Below, in pieces: positions 35,847 to 44,768 of a stretch of 64,000 nt of DNA. Numbering within the stretch: position 1 is the stretch's first letter; every line of letters begins with the position of its first letter. This DNA is from Streptomyces omiyaensis (GTDB lineage Bacteria; Actinomycetota; Actinomycetes; Streptomycetales; Streptomycetaceae). The DNA is taken from assembly GCF_014650895.1 (NCBI RefSeq), contig NZ_BMVV01000004.1, positions 372,001 through 436,000 on the forward strand. The letters are read 5' to 3'. The notes under the pieces are model-generated. The model saw nothing but the letters and a program-made list of their open reading frames with translations. It was not told the DNA's origin and did no database searches. A program made the translations under genes and the position numbers.

Positions 35847-36458
35847 TCAGGCGTAGCTGCCGTACGCGGGACGGCCCGCGCGCTCGTACGTATGGAGGGC
35901 CACGCCGCTGCCGGTGACGCGCGCCTCGGCGAGCCGGAAGGCGGTCGGCCTGGTCCCCTCGTCGAAGAGGCGGAAGCCGGTGCCGAGGACGACCGGGAAG
36001 AGGTGCAGGTGGAGGGTGTCGATGAGGTCGTGGGCGAGGAGGGTCCGGGCGAGTCCGCCGCTGCCGTGCATCTGGATCTCGCCGTCGAGGCTCTCCTTGA
36101 GCGCGGCGACCTCCTGGACGACGTCGCCGCGCAGCAGGGTCGTGCCGGCCCAGTCGGCGGAGTCGAGGGTGGTGGTGGCGACGTACTTGGGCAGGGCGTT
36201 GAGCTTGCTCGCCACGGGGTCGGCGGGGTCGGTCCGCTTCGGCCAGTACCCGGCGAAGATGTCGTAGGTGCGGCGGCCGAGGAGGAAGGCGGTGGGACGG
36301 GCGAAGATGCGGTCGATCTGCCGGCCGAAGTCCTCGTCGCCGAAGGGCACGGACCAGCCGCCGTGCTCGAAGCCGCCGCTGCGGTCCTCGTCGGGGCCGC
36401 CGGGTGCCTGGTAGACGCCGTCGAGGGTGAGGAACTGGGTGAGGCTGAGGGTGGCCAT
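35847..36458 (-). CDS. Dihydrofolate reductase-family (RibD C-terminal-like) protein
   Basis: A 203-residue protein with the RibD_C/DHFR fold: N-terminal LSLTQFLTLDGVYQAPGG, AFLLGRRTYDIFAGYWP, KYVATTTL, MHGSGGLARTLLAHDLIDTLHLHLFPVVLGTGFRLF. Such proteins are widespread in Streptomyces and rarely characterised; an NADPH-dependent reductase role is likely. It is divergent from an SDR gene across a 200-bp region that holds no other gene. Confidence 0.88.
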   Translation of the reverse strand: MATLSLTQFLTLDGVYQAPGGPDEDRSGGFEHGGWSVPFGDEDFGRQIDRIFARPTAFLLGRRTYDIFAGYWPKRTDPADPVASKLNALPKYVATTTLDSADWAGTTLLRGDVVQEVAALKESLDGEIQMHGSGGLARTLLAHDLIDTLHLHLFPVVLGTGFRLFDEGTRPTAFRLAEARVTGSGVALHTYERAGRPAYGSYA

Positions 36459-36658
36459 GACGGGCGCCTTTCGGTCGGTCGCGGTCGGTGGGGACGTCCT
36501 GCCCCCATCCGTATCGACCGGGGCCGGCGCCGCAACTCATCGGTGCGCGGCGAACGCGGTGTCCGATCGCCGCCAGCGCCGCTCCCCCGCCCCGAGTTTC
36601 CTTGAATCCGCAACCACTTGAGCGGTCCGCGCTCGGGGTGACGAGGAGGCGGGAAGAG

Positions 36659-37399
36659 ATGTCCACGATGAACGGGACGGCGGTACTGGTGACGGGCGGC
36701 AGCCGGGGCATCGGCGCGGCGACGGCGGTCCGGCTCGCCCGGGAGGGCGCCGACGTGGCCTTCACCTACGTACGGGACGAGGCGGCGGCGAAGGAGGTGG
36801 CGGCCCGCGTCGAGGCGGCCGGCCGGCGGGCCCTGGCGCTGCGCGCCGACGCGGCCGACCCCGGCGACGCGGCGGGCGCGGTGCACCGGGCGGCGGACGG
36901 CCTGGGGAGGCTCGACGTCCTGGTCAACAACGTGGGCATCGGCGTCCTCGGCCCCCTGGGCGAGCTGACCCTCGCGGACGTGGACCGGGTGCTCGCGGTG
37001 AACGTCCGGGCCGCCTTCCTCGCCTCGCAGGCGGCGGCGGAGCGGCTGCCGGACGGCGGCAGGATCGTCACGATCGGCACCTGCATGACGCAGCGGGTGC
37101 CGGGCCCCGGCGGGACGCTGTACGCGCTGAGCAAGTCCGCCCTGGTGGGCCTGAACAGGGCGCTGGCGCGGGAGCTGGGCGGGCGCGGCATCACGGCGAA
37201 CATCGTCCACCCCGGCCCGGTGGACACGGACCTCAACCCGGCGGACGGACCGTACGCGGCGGGCCAGACGGCACTGACGGCGCTGGGCCGCTTCGGCACC
37301 CCCGACGAGGTGGCGGCGGCCGTCGCCTACCTGGCGGGCCCGGAAGGCCGCTACGTGACGGGCGCCGAGCTCTCGGTGGACGGCGGACACGCGGCGTGA
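36659..37399 (+). CDS. SDR-family oxidoreductase
   Basis: A 246-residue short-chain dehydrogenase. Cofactor motif TGGSRGIG (residues 12-19), LDVLVNNVGIGVLGPL, the YxxxK pair in YALSKSAL and the closing ELSVDGGHAA. The catalytic serine normally 14 residues before the tyrosine appears replaced by threonine in IGTCMTQ, by comparison with the usual IGSV. Start ATG preceded by GAGGAGG. NADP-linked reduction is likely; the substrate is unknown. Confidence 0.9.
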   Translation: MSTMNGTAVLVTGGSRGIGAATAVRLAREGADVAFTYVRDEAAAKEVAARVEAAGRRALALRADAADPGDAAGAVHRAADGLGRLDVLVNNVGIGVLGPLGELTLADVDRVLAVNVRAAFLASQAAAERLPDGGRIVTIGTCMTQRVPGPGGTLYALSKSALVGLNRALARELGGRGITANIVHPGPVDTDLNPADGPYAAGQTALTALGRFGTPDEVAAAVAYLAGPEGRYVTGAELSVDGGHAA

Positions 37400-37441
37400 C
37401 GCGGGACGCCCTCGCGGGCGGGGCGGAGCCGGGCGGGCCCC

Positions 37442-37521
37442 GGGGGGCCGTACGCGACCGGGCGGCGCCTGGAGGCCGCACGCGACCGGGCGAGGCCCGA
37501 GGACCGCACGCGGCCGTGCGG
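37442..37521. repeat. Degenerate ~29-bp repeats in gene-free gap
   Basis: Two units share the core CGACCGGGCG preceded by CCGYACG (about 37448-37464 and 37476-37492, spaced 28-29 bp); a third degenerate unit contains the perfect hairpin CCGCACG / CGTGCGG (37504-37521). The gap between the SDR stop (37399) and allantoicase (37748) otherwise holds only the terminator at 37617-37657. Confidence 0.55.
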
Positions 37522-37616
37522 GACCCGGGGGCCGTGCGGCGCGGGACCGGCGGGTGAGCCGAAGGGGCGCGCCGCGTGAGCCCGGCGCGAAGCGCCCCGG
37601 AGGCGGACGGGGCCGG

Positions 37617-37657
37617 AAAAAAGAGGGGCGCACCGGTGCTGTCGGTCCGGTGCGCCC
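37617..37657 (-). terminator. Intrinsic terminator of the allB-alc operon
   Basis: A perfect 11-bp stem: GGGCGCACCGG at 37626-37636 and CCGGTGCGCCC at 37647-37657, followed on the minus strand by CTCTTTTTT (plus-strand AAAAAA at 37617-37622). This is a textbook Rho-independent terminator with a U-tract, rare in this GC-rich window, about 90 bp after the allantoicase stop. Confidence 0.92.
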
Positions 37658-37747
37658 TCGCGGGCCGGGCGGGGTGTCGTGCCCGCCTGGCCCGCCGGGG
37701 GCCGGTCGGTGTCGGCCGGCGGGCCCCCGGAGTCGTACGGGCTCGGG

Positions 37748-38863
37748 TCAGCCGCCCAGTTCCTGGTGGCGGGCGGTGAGCCGGGCCGCGCCCGCTTCGG
37801 TCAGGGAGCCGAAGAGGCGGAGGCGGGAGATGCCGCCGTCCGGGTAGATGTCGATCCGGACGCGGGAGCCGACCGCCGGCGCGTCGAGCACGAAGCGGTG
37901 GTTGGTGTCGGGCTGGAGCCGGGTCCGGGGCAGGATCTCGGTCCACTCCTCGGAGCCCTCGGCGGCGACGGAGAGCGCGGCCCAGCCGGCGCTGTTGCCC
38001 TTGAGGTAGGCGGTGTCGATCTCGACGGCGCGGATCGCGGACTCGGCGACGAGGGAGTAGCGGATCCAGTCGTTGCCCTTGTCGCGGCGGCGGCGGGTCT
38101 CCCAGCCGTCGTCCATCTTGCGGGAGCGGCCGGGCTGGATGGTGTTGGTGGCCGGCGAGTAGAAGCGGTCGGAGGCGTCCTCGACCTGGCCGCCGTTCTC
38201 CAGGGCGGCGAGGTCGAAGGTGCCGAGGACGCCCAGCCACGCCGGGTCGGGGGCGACCTCGCCGTGGACCCGGAGGCGGGCGATGCCGCCGTCCGGGTGC
38301 TGGTTGACGCGGAGGTGGGTGAAGCGCTGCTCGGCGTCGACGGCGAAGCCGTTGGCCGCGTGGCCGCCGACGGCGGTGCGCGGGACGAGGGTCGTCCACT
38401 TCACGTCGTCGGCGAGGAGCTCCTCGGGCGACGGCGAGCCGGGTACGGAGGCGGCCTCGACGGAGACGGCCTGCGGGTAGTTGCCGCGGAAGTGGGCGGT
38501 GTCGACGACGATGCCGCGGATGACGCCGGGGGCGCCGAGCCGGACGAGGGCCCAGTCGTGGTCCTCGGCGGTCGGGTGCGGCTCGGCGGCGGAGGCGCCG
38601 CGGCGGCGGCGGGTCTCCCAGCCGTCCATGATCTTGCCCTTGTGACCGAAGTGCTCGGGGTCGAACTCGGCGGCCTCGGGCTTGAGCAGGTTCTCGCGCT
38701 CGGCGAAGAACTCGTCGTTGGCGGCGATGACGCCGGCGCCGAGGCGGCGGTCGGCCAGGTCCGCGTACTGGGTGAAGGGGAACTCGGCCGTGCGGTAGTC
38801 GGCGTACGGGTCGCCGCCGCCGTAGGGGCTGGCGTCGCCGGTGAAGGAGGGTATGCCGGTCAC
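37748..38863 (-). CDS. alc: Allantoicase
   Basis: A 371-residue allantoate amidinohydrolase that makes ureidoglycolate and urea. It consists of two homologous jelly-roll repeats: each has the DGWETRRRR motif (residues about 79-87 and 250-258) followed by a region with WALVRLGAPGVIRGIVVDTAHFRGNYP in the first and WIRYSLVAESAIRAVEIDTAYLKGN in the second, and each ends with a RLRxxGE/S-like strand. It lies 3 bp after allB on the same strand and shares its operator. Confidence 0.94.
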   Translation of the reverse strand: MTGIPSFTGDASPYGGGDPYADYRTAEFPFTQYADLADRRLGAGVIAANDEFFAERENLLKPEAAEFDPEHFGHKGKIMDGWETRRRRGASAAEPHPTAEDHDWALVRLGAPGVIRGIVVDTAHFRGNYPQAVSVEAASVPGSPSPEELLADDVKWTTLVPRTAVGGHAANGFAVDAEQRFTHLRVNQHPDGGIARLRVHGEVAPDPAWLGVLGTFDLAALENGGQVEDASDRFYSPATNTIQPGRSRKMDDGWETRRRRDKGNDWIRYSLVAESAIRAVEIDTAYLKGNSAGWAALSVAAEGSEEWTEILPRTRLQPDTNHRFVLDAPAVGSRVRIDIYPDGGISRLRLFGSLTEAGAARLTARHQELGG

Positions 38864-38866
38864 GGG

Positions 38867-40204
38867 TCAGTTGTTCCTTTCGAGGAGGCGGCCGGAGGGC
38901 TCGGCCAGGGTGCCGCGGTCGTTGATCTTCTCGCCGCGCAGCCAGGTGGAGGTGACCACGCCGTGGAGGGTCTTGCCCGCGTAGGCGGTGATGCGGTTGC
39001 GGTGCTGGAGGTCGGCCGGGTCGACGGTGAAGGTGGCGTCGGGGTCGACGACGGCGAAGTCGGCGTCGCGTCCGGTCTCGATGGCGCCCTTGCGGTCGAG
39101 GCCGGCGAGGCGGGCGGGACCCTCGGACATCCAGCGGACCACGTCGGTGAGGTCGAAGCCGCGGCGGCGGGCCTCGGTCCAGATGGCGGGGAGGCCGAGC
39201 TGGAGGGAGGAGATGCCGCCCCAGGCGGAGGAGAAGTCGGGGGTCTTCAGGTCCGCGGTCGAGGGCGAGTGGTCGGAGACGATGCAGTCGATCACGCCGT
39301 CGGCCAGGCCCTGCCAGAGCGCGTCCTGGTTGACGGCCTCGCGGATCGGCGGGCAGCACTTGAACTCGGTGGCCCCGTCGGGGACCTCCTCGGCGGTGAG
39401 GGTGAGGAAGTGCGGACACGACTCCACCGTCACCTTGACGCCCTCGGCCTTCGCCGCGGCGATCAGCGGCAGCGCGTCCGAGGAGGACAGGTGCAGGACG
39501 TGGACGCGGGCGTCGAGCCGGCGGGCCTGGTCGATCAGGTTCCCGATCGCGGTGTTCTCCGCGTCCCGGGGCCGCGAGGCGAGGAAGTCGGCGTACTGGG
39601 AGGACGACTTCTGCGGGGCGGCCGCGAGGTGGTGGGGGTCCTCGGCGTGGACGATCATCAGTCCGTCGAACCCGGCGATCTCCGCGAGCGAGCGGGCCAG
39701 CTGCTCCTGGTCCAGCTCCGGGAACTCCTCGACGCCCGACGGCGACAGGAAGCACTTGAAGCCGTAGACGCCGGCGTCGTGCAGCGGGCGGAGGTCCTTG
39801 ACGTTGTCCGGCAGCGCGCCGCCCCAGAAGCCGACGTCCACGTGTGCCTTCGCGCGCGCGACCTCCTGCTTGGTGCGCAGGTTGTCCACGGTCGTGGTGG
39901 GCGGGAGCGAGTTGAGCGGCATGTCGACGATGGTGGTGATGCCACCGGCCGCCGCCGCCCGCGTCGCGGTCCAGAAGCCCTCCCACTCGGTGCGGCCCGG
40001 GTCGTTCACGTGCACGTGGGAGTCGACGAGTCCCGGAAGGACGACGTCGTCGCCGACGTCCTCCAGCACCGCCCCGGCCGGCACCTCGGCGTCGTGGGCC
40101 CACACCCCCGCGATCGTCCCGCCCGAGACGGCGATGGCCGCCGGCCGCGTGCCCTCCGGCGTGATGACCCGTGTCGAGCGCAGTACCAGGTCGATGTCCA
40201 CCAT
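38867..40204 (-). CDS. allB: Allantoinase
   Basis: A 445-residue cyclic amidohydrolase that opens allantoin to allantoate. The metal ligands are in SHVHVNDPG (about 58-66), the carboxylated Lys in [10 protein letters not shown], His in VHAEDPHH, His in LHLSSSDA, and Asp in [13 protein letters not shown]. The ATG at 40204 ([10 protein letters not shown]) is preceded by GGGAAGGGGC; a longer frame to 40285 would run through the operator and promoter. First gene of the allB-alc unit. Confidence 0.95.
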   Translation of the reverse strand: MVDIDLVLRSTRVITPEGTRPAAIAVSGGTIAGVWAHDAEVPAGAVLEDVGDDVVLPGLVDSHVHVNDPGRTEWEGFWTATRAAAAGGITTIVDMPLNSLPPTTTVDNLRTKQEVARAKAHVDVGFWGGALPDNVKDLRPLHDAGVYGFKCFLSPSGVEEFPELDQEQLARSLAEIAGFDGLMIVHAEDPHHLAAAPQKSSSQYADFLASRPRDAENTAIGNLIDQARRLDARVHVLHLSSSDALPLIAAAKAEGVKVTVESCPHFLTLTAEEVPDGATEFKCCPPIREAVNQDALWQGLADGVIDCIVSDHSPSTADLKTPDFSSAWGGISSLQLGLPAIWTEARRRGFDLTDVVRWMSEGPARLAGLDRKGAIETGRDADFAVVDPDATFTVDPADLQHRNRITAYAGKTLHGVVTSTWLRGEKINDRGTLAEPSGRLLERNN

Positions 40205-40237
40205 GCCCCTTCCCGTTCCGCCTCCAGGAAGCGGAAT

Positions 40238-40254
40238 TTCAACGAACTGTTGAA
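40238..40254. promoter_or_regulatory. Class A palindrome at allB-alc promoter
   Basis: TTCAACGAACTGTTGAA, a perfect 6-5-6 palindrome, lies 3 bases downstream of the putative allB -10 hexamer, so a bound protein would block initiation. The same TCAAC-N5-GTTGA core recurs upstream of aceB, uraD and catalase. AllR, encoded 280 bp away, is the likeliest ligand, as the known repressor of allantoin genes in Streptomyces coelicolor. Confidence 0.7.
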
Positions 40255-40256
40255 GG

Positions 40257-40285
40257 AGTCTGCGGCCGGGACGGGATGCCGTCAA
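40257..40285 (-). promoter_or_regulatory. Putative allB-alc promoter
   Basis: On the minus strand TTGACG (plus-strand CGTCAA at 40280-40285), a 17-base spacer and CAGACT (plus-strand AGTCTG at 40257-40262). The predicted start falls inside the class A palindrome. Sequence-based prediction only. Confidence 0.55.
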
Positions 40286-40330
40286 GGGCGTCCCCCGTCC
40301 GCCGCGACGTGACCTAGCCTACCTAGACGT

Positions 40331-40345
40331 TTCCACAAAGTGGAA
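40331..40345. promoter_or_regulatory. Class B palindrome between allB and allR
   Basis: TTCCACAAAGTGGAA, a perfect 15-bp palindrome, lies 200 bp upstream of allR and 60 bp upstream of the allB promoter. Read as 5-5-5 it matches the element before hyi (TTCCG-N5-CGGAA). It is a candidate autoregulatory site. Confidence 0.6.
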
Positions 40346-40530
40346 TGTGAATTTCGTACAGTAGAAGGTAGCTCCGCACAGACGGGGCGGACCCGACCCC
40401 GGCCGCGCAGCCGCCGACAACGGACAAACACCCCGCTGACCGGCCCGGACGCCGGGCCCCGTACACGGTGCCCGGCCCGGCGGCCCGGTAGGCTGCTGCC
40501 TTGCCCGCCTGCCCCGAAAGGACCGTTGAC

Positions 40531-41337
40531 GTGCCGACGTCCAGCGCCAGCACCACCGACGCCGCCAAGCCCGCCGCGAGCGGTGGCGTCCAGTCCCTCG
40601 AGCGCGCCTTCGATCTCCTGGAACGGATGGCCGACGCCGGGGGCGAGGTCGGGCTGAGCGAGCTCTCCGCCAGCAGCGGGCTGCCGCTGCCCACCATCCA
40701 CCGCCTGATGCGCACCCTGGTCGCCTGCGGCTACGTCCGCCAGCAGCCCAACCGCCGGTACGCTCTCGGCCCCCGGCTCATCCGCCTCGGCGAGTCCGCC
40801 TCCCGCCTCCTCGGCACCTGGGCCCGCCCCTATCTGGCGCGGCTCGTCGAGGAGACCGGCGAGACGGCGAACATGGCGCTCCTCGACGGCGACGAGATCG
40901 TGTACGTCGCCCAGGTGCCGTCCAAGCACTCCATGCGGATGTTCACCGAGGTCGGCCGGCGGGTGCTGCCGCACTCCACCGGCGTCGGCAAGGCGCTGCT
41001 CGCGCACACGCCGGACGACGAGGTGCGCGCGCTGCTCGGCCGCACCGGCATGCCGGCCGCGACCGAGAAGACCATCACCACGGCGGACGGCTTCCTCGCC
41101 GCGCTCGCCGCGGTCCGCGAGACGGGGTACGCCGTCGACGACAACGAGCAGGAGATAGGCGTCCGCTGCCTCGCGGTGTCCGTCCCCGACTCGCCCACCG
41201 CGGCCGCCATCTCCATCTCCGGGCCGGCCGGACGGGTCACGGAGGCGGCGACGGAGAGGATCGTCCCGATCCTCCAGCAGGTCGCCCGGGAGCTCTCGAC
41301 CGCCCTCGCCAACACCGCCGGCAACGGTCAGGCCTGA
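40531..41337 (+). CDS. allR: IclR-family repressor of allantoin catabolism
   Basis: A 268-residue IclR regulator: a winged HTH at residues about 20-85 (VQSLERAFDLLERMA, LSELSASSGLPLPTIHRLMRTLVACGYV) and an effector domain (about 95-260) with MRMFTEVGRRVLPHSTGVGKALLAH and RETGYAVDDNEQEIGVRCLAV. I chose the GTG at 40531 (AAAGGA 8 bases upstream). Position next to allB-alc and published work on Streptomyces coelicolor AllR, which represses the allantoin pathway and responds to allantoate and glyoxylate, support the name; effector and sites here are not tested. Confidence 0.9.
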   Translation: MPTSSASTTDAAKPAASGGVQSLERAFDLLERMADAGGEVGLSELSASSGLPLPTIHRLMRTLVACGYVRQQPNRRYALGPRLIRLGESASRLLGTWARPYLARLVEETGETANMALLDGDEIVYVAQVPSKHSMRMFTEVGRRVLPHSTGVGKALLAHTPDDEVRALLGRTGMPAATEKTITTADGFLAALAAVRETGYAVDDNEQEIGVRCLAVSVPDSPTAAAISISGPAGRVTEAATERIVPILQQVARELSTALANTAGNGQA

Positions 41338-41360
41338 CCCCGGCCGCCACGGCCTCCCGC

Positions 41361-41390
41361 ACCGCCCCGCCGCACCCGTGGCGGGGCGGT
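41361..41390 (+). terminator. Terminator after allR
   Basis: Perfect 11-bp stem ACCGCCCCGCC (41361-41371) / GGCGGGGCGGT (41380-41390) with an 8-base loop, 24 bp after the allR stop; no U-tract. Confidence 0.8.
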
Positions 41391-41735
41391 CCGCGTTCCC
41401 GGGCGGTCCGCGTCCCCAAACGGCGGGCGGGGAGGGCCGGCCGGCGCTCAGCGCCCGTCGAGGAGGCCGGCGATCCGTGCGTACAGACCGAGCGGCGGCC
41501 GGAGCTCCGGCCGGCGGCCGGCGGCCTCGGCGGCGAGCTCCCGGCTCCAGGCCCAGCTCCTCCGGGCCGCCGCGCGCAGCTCGGGTCCGTGGGCGGCGGC
41601 GGTCGTCGCGGCGCCGCACCCGCTTTTCCGGGTCCGCCGCCCGCCGCCGCCCGCCGCCGGCGAACGCCCGGCAGCGGGCGGGACGGGCCGGCGACAGCCG
41701 GACCGCGCGGCCCGGGGCGGCCGGCAGGGGCCGGG
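41391..41735. other. Gene-poor gap with a possible minus-strand gene remnant
   Basis: No complete gene. On the minus strand a frame ending in TGA at about 41449 codes for a helix-like tail (ELRAAARRSWAWSRELAAEA, then LGLYARIAGLLDGR) that looks more protein-like than its surroundings, but no convincing start or domain precedes it; upstream it dissolves into Pro/Arg/Gly low complexity. It may be the 3' end of a decayed gene. Confidence 0.3.
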
Positions 41736-42422
41736 TCAGGCGACGGGGGCCGGGTCGGCCGAGAGGCGGCCGTCCTCGACCGTCGCCACCCGGTCCGCCG
41801 CCGCCAGGTGGGAGCGGTCGTGGGTCACGAGCACCGTGGCCGTCCCCCGGTCCCGCGTCAGGGCGGCGAGGAGCGCGACGACCGCCGCGCCCCGCTCGTG
41901 GTCGAGCGCGCTCGTGGGCTCGTCGACCAGGAGCACGGCCGGCTCGTTCATGAGCGCCCGCGCGATGTTGACGCGCTGGCGCTGGCCGCCGGAGAGCTGG
42001 TGCGGCCGGCGGCCGGCCCGGTCCGCGAGGCCGACCGCGTCGAGCAGCTCCATGGCCCGGGCGCGCACCGGCGCGGGCGGACGCCCGGAGAGGTGGGCCA
42101 TGACCTGGAGCTGTTCGACCGCCGTCAGCGAGGGCAGCAGGTTCGGCTGCTGGAAGACGATCCCGAGGGAGGTGCGGCGCAGGGCCGCCCGCCCCGCCGC
42201 GTCGAGCCCCGCCGTGTCCGTGCCGGCGACGACGACCCGCCCCCGGTCGGGGGTCACGAGGGTCGCGGCGACGGCGAGCAGGCTGGACTTGCCGGAGCCG
42301 GAGGGGCCGACGACGGCCGTGAGGCGGCCGGGCGGGACGGTGAGGGAGACGGCGTCGAGCGCCGTGAGCCGTCCGTCGCCGTCCGGGTAGGTGAGGGTGA
42401 CGGCGTCGAGTTCGAGGCTCAT
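41736..42422 (-). CDS. MacB/LolD-type ABC transporter ATPase
   Basis: A 228-residue ATPase: Walker [10 protein letters not shown] (about 39-47), Q-loop FQQPNLLPSLTAVEQL, signature LSGGQRQR, Walker [13 protein letters not shown], switch His in VLVTHDRSH. Family members pair with FtsX-like permeases for export or mechanotransmission, not import. Its start overlaps the permease stop (ATGA). Confidence 0.93.
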   Translation of the reverse strand: MSLELDAVTLTYPDGDGRLTALDAVSLTVPPGRLTAVVGPSGSGKSSLLAVAATLVTPDRGRVVVAGTDTAGLDAAGRAALRRTSLGIVFQQPNLLPSLTAVEQLQVMAHLSGRPPAPVRARAMELLDAVGLADRAGRRPHQLSGGQRQRVNIARALMNEPAVLLVDEPTSALDHERGAAVVALLAALTRDRGTATVLVTHDRSHLAAADRVATVEDGRLSADPAPVA

Positions 42423-43492
42423 CGGACGCTCCCGAGCGCGGTGAGGGGGTCGACGGCGGTGATCCGCCGGATGGACAGGGCGGAGCCGATCGCGCCGAGC
42501 ACGATGAGGACGCCGGCGGGCCCGAGCACGGTCAGCGGCGCGAGGACGAAGGGCACGTTCCCGCCGCTGACCAGCGCGCCGATGCCGAGGGCGAGGCCGG
42601 TGCCGAGCAGCGTGCCCGTCACCAGCATCAGGACCGCCTGCCCCAGCGCGTCGCGCAGCAGGTAGGACGTGGAGGCGCCGAGCGCCTTGAGGACGGCGAC
42701 GTCACCGCTGCGCTGGATGGTCCAGACGGTGAAGAAGGCGCCTATGACCAGTGCGGAGATCGCGAAGAGGAAGCCGCGCATGAGCTGGAGGGAGCCGTTC
42801 TCGGCCTGGTAGGACCCGAGGGCGGTGAGCGCGTCGTCCACGGTCCGCGCCTCCGTGCCGGCGGCCGTGTCGCCCGCCGCCCAGTCGGCGTCGCCGCGCA
42901 GCGCGACGACGGTGGCCTGCTCCTCGGTGGTGGTGCCGCCGTGGCCGAGCCGCTGCCAGTCGTCGAGCGAGGTCCAGACGACGGGCGTGTGGCTGTACGA
43001 GGCGTCCCCGGCGACCGCCGCGACGGTGACCTCCAGCGGGCCGAGCCGGACCGCGTCCCCGGCGCGCGCGTCGAGTTCCTCGGCGGCCGACTCGGACAGG
43101 ACGGCCTTGCCGGGCGCGACGGGGGCGGGCGCGAGACCGTCGCCCGGTTCCGTGCCGAAGGCGGAGACGGCGGCGGTCCGCTCCCCCGCGACCGCGTTGA
43201 GGGTGCGGATGCCGAGCGGCGCCGCCGCGCTCACCCCGGGGCGCCCGGCCCAGGCGGTCCACTGCTCCTCGGTCACCGTCGAGTCGGTGAACGAGACCGA
43301 CTGCCCGGCCGGCGGGGCGGCGAAGGCGATCCGGTCGGCGGGCAGGCCGGTCACCGCGGAGACGTTCTCCCGCGCGAGTCCGGCCGTCAGCCCGGAAAGC
43401 AGCCCCACGAGCAGGGTGATCAGCACGATCACCGTGCCCATGAGGGCGAACCGCCCCTTGGCGAATCTCAGGTCTCTCCATGCCACGAACAT
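42419..43492 (-). CDS. FtsX/MacB-like ABC transporter permease
   Basis: A 357-residue permease: one N-terminal transmembrane helix (about 17-40), a large extracytoplasmic MacB-periplasmic-core domain (about 45-235), and three C-terminal helices (about 240-350) with the FtsX pattern (AVLKALGASTSYLLRDALGQAVLM, ending LSIRRITAVDPLTALGSVR). Works with the coupled ATPase, presumably exporting a peptide or lipid or acting on the envelope. It is divergent from a two-component pair 112 bp away, which may control it. Confidence 0.92.
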   Translation of the reverse strand: MFVAWRDLRFAKGRFALMGTVIVLITLLVGLLSGLTAGLARENVSAVTGLPADRIAFAAPPAGQSVSFTDSTVTEEQWTAWAGRPGVSAAAPLGIRTLNAVAGERTAAVSAFGTEPGDGLAPAPVAPGKAVLSESAAEELDARAGDAVRLGPLEVTVAAVAGDASYSHTPVVWTSLDDWQRLGHGGTTTEEQATVVALRGDADWAAGDTAAGTEARTVDDALTALGSYQAENGSLQLMRGFLFAISALVIGAFFTVWTIQRSGDVAVLKALGASTSYLLRDALGQAVLMLVTGTLLGTGLALGIGALVSGGNVPFVLAPLTVLGPAGVLIVLGAIGSALSIRRITAVDPLTALGSVR

Positions 43493-43604
43493 GGGACCCA
43501 GCCTGCTGTCGGCGGCCCCTTCCGGGCATCGCGCCGCGGATGGCTCCCTCCTCGAACTTTCGGTTGAGTCCGGATCGCCGGCTCCTGTCTACGCTGGTGG
43601 GGTC

Positions 43605-44768
43605 ATGCATCCGCGTTCCCTCACCCCCGTGCTCCGCGTCCTGCGCGTCTGTCTGCACCTCCTGACGGGCGGCCTGCTGGTGCTCGCCGCGGTCCGCGCC
43701 CCCTCCGCCGCGGGCACGGCCCTCGCCGTCCTCACCGGGGCGGTGTACGCGGCCGGGGCCCGGCTCCCCTCCGTGCGGGAGTCGCAGCGGGCCGCGGCCT
43801 GCTGGCTGGCGGTGCTGGGGGCGTCCTGGCTGGCGCTGCTGTGGACGACGCCGGAGGCCCTGTGGGTGGCCTTCCCGCTGTACTTCCTCCAGCTGCACCT
43901 GCTGCCGGTCCGCTGGGCGCTGCCGGTGGTCGCGCTGACGGCGGGCGCCGCGATCGGCTCGTACGTGGGCCACGGCGCCGCGCTGAACCCGGGGGTCTTC
44001 ATCGGGCCGCTGCTCGGGGGCGCGGTGGCGGTGGCGACCGTCCTCGGCTACCAGGCGCTGTACCGGGAGAGCGAGCGGCGCCGGCGGCTGATCGAGGAGC
44101 TGATCGCCACGCGGACGGAGCTGGCGGCGGCGGAGCGGCACGCGGGGACGCTGGCCGAGCGGGAGCGGCTGGCCCGGGAGATCCACGACACGCTCGCGCA
44201 GGGGCTGTCGTCGATCCAGCTGCTGCTGCGGGCGGCCGAGCGGGCGCTGCCCGAGGGTTCCCCCGCGGCCGGGCACATCGACCGGGCGCGGCAGGCCGCG
44301 CAGGACAATCTGGCGGAGGCGCGCCGGTTCGTGCGGGCGCTGACGCCTCCGGATCTGGAGCGGGGGTCGCTGGCGGCGGCCCTGGAGCGGCTGTGCGAGC
44401 CGGGCGCGGGGCCGCGGGCGCGGTTCTCGGTGAGCGGGACGCCGGTGGAGCTGCCGACGCCGTACGAGGTCGCGCTGCTGCGGATCGCGCAGTCGGCGCT
44501 GGGGAACACGGTGCGGCACGCGGCCGCGGAGCGGGCGGAGATCACCCTGTCGTTCATGGAGGACGCGGTGGCGCTGGACGTCGTGGACGACGGGAGGGGT
44601 TTCGAGCCGGAGGGGGTGCGGGGGTCGGTGGACGGCGGCGGCTTCGGACTGCCGGCGATGCGGTCGCGGGCGGAGTCGCTGGGCGGCACCCTCACGGTCG
44701 AGTCGGCGCCGGGGCAGGGCACGGCCGTCGCGGTCACCCTGCCGCTGCCCGCGGGAGGTGCCCGGTGA
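43605..44768 (+). CDS. Sensor histidine kinase (HisKA_3 type)
   Basis: A 387-residue membrane kinase: about five hydrophobic helices in residues 10-150, a coiled linker (ESERRRRLIEELIATRTELAAAERHAG), the phospho-His in REIHDTLAQGLSSIQLLLRAA, and an HATPase domain with NTVRHA, DVVDDGRGF and GFGLPAMRSRAESLGG. The ATG at 43605 has no ribosome-binding site; TACGCT (43590-43595) lies 9 bases before it. Coupled to the following regulator and divergent from the ABC exporter. Confidence 0.92.
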   Translation: MHPRSLTPVLRVLRVCLHLLTGGLLVLAAVRAPSAAGTALAVLTGAVYAAGARLPSVRESQRAAACWLAVLGASWLALLWTTPEALWVAFPLYFLQLHLLPVRWALPVVALTAGAAIGSYVGHGAALNPGVFIGPLLGGAVAVATVLGYQALYRESERRRRLIEELIATRTELAAAERHAGTLAERERLAREIHDTLAQGLSSIQLLLRAAERALPEGSPAAGHIDRARQAAQDNLAEARRFVRALTPPDLERGSLAAALERLCEPGAGPRARFSVSGTPVELPTPYEVALLRIAQSALGNTVRHAAAERAEITLSFMEDAVALDVVDDGRGFEPEGVRGSVDGGGFGLPAMRSRAESLGGTLTVESAPGQGTAVAVTLPLPAGGAR

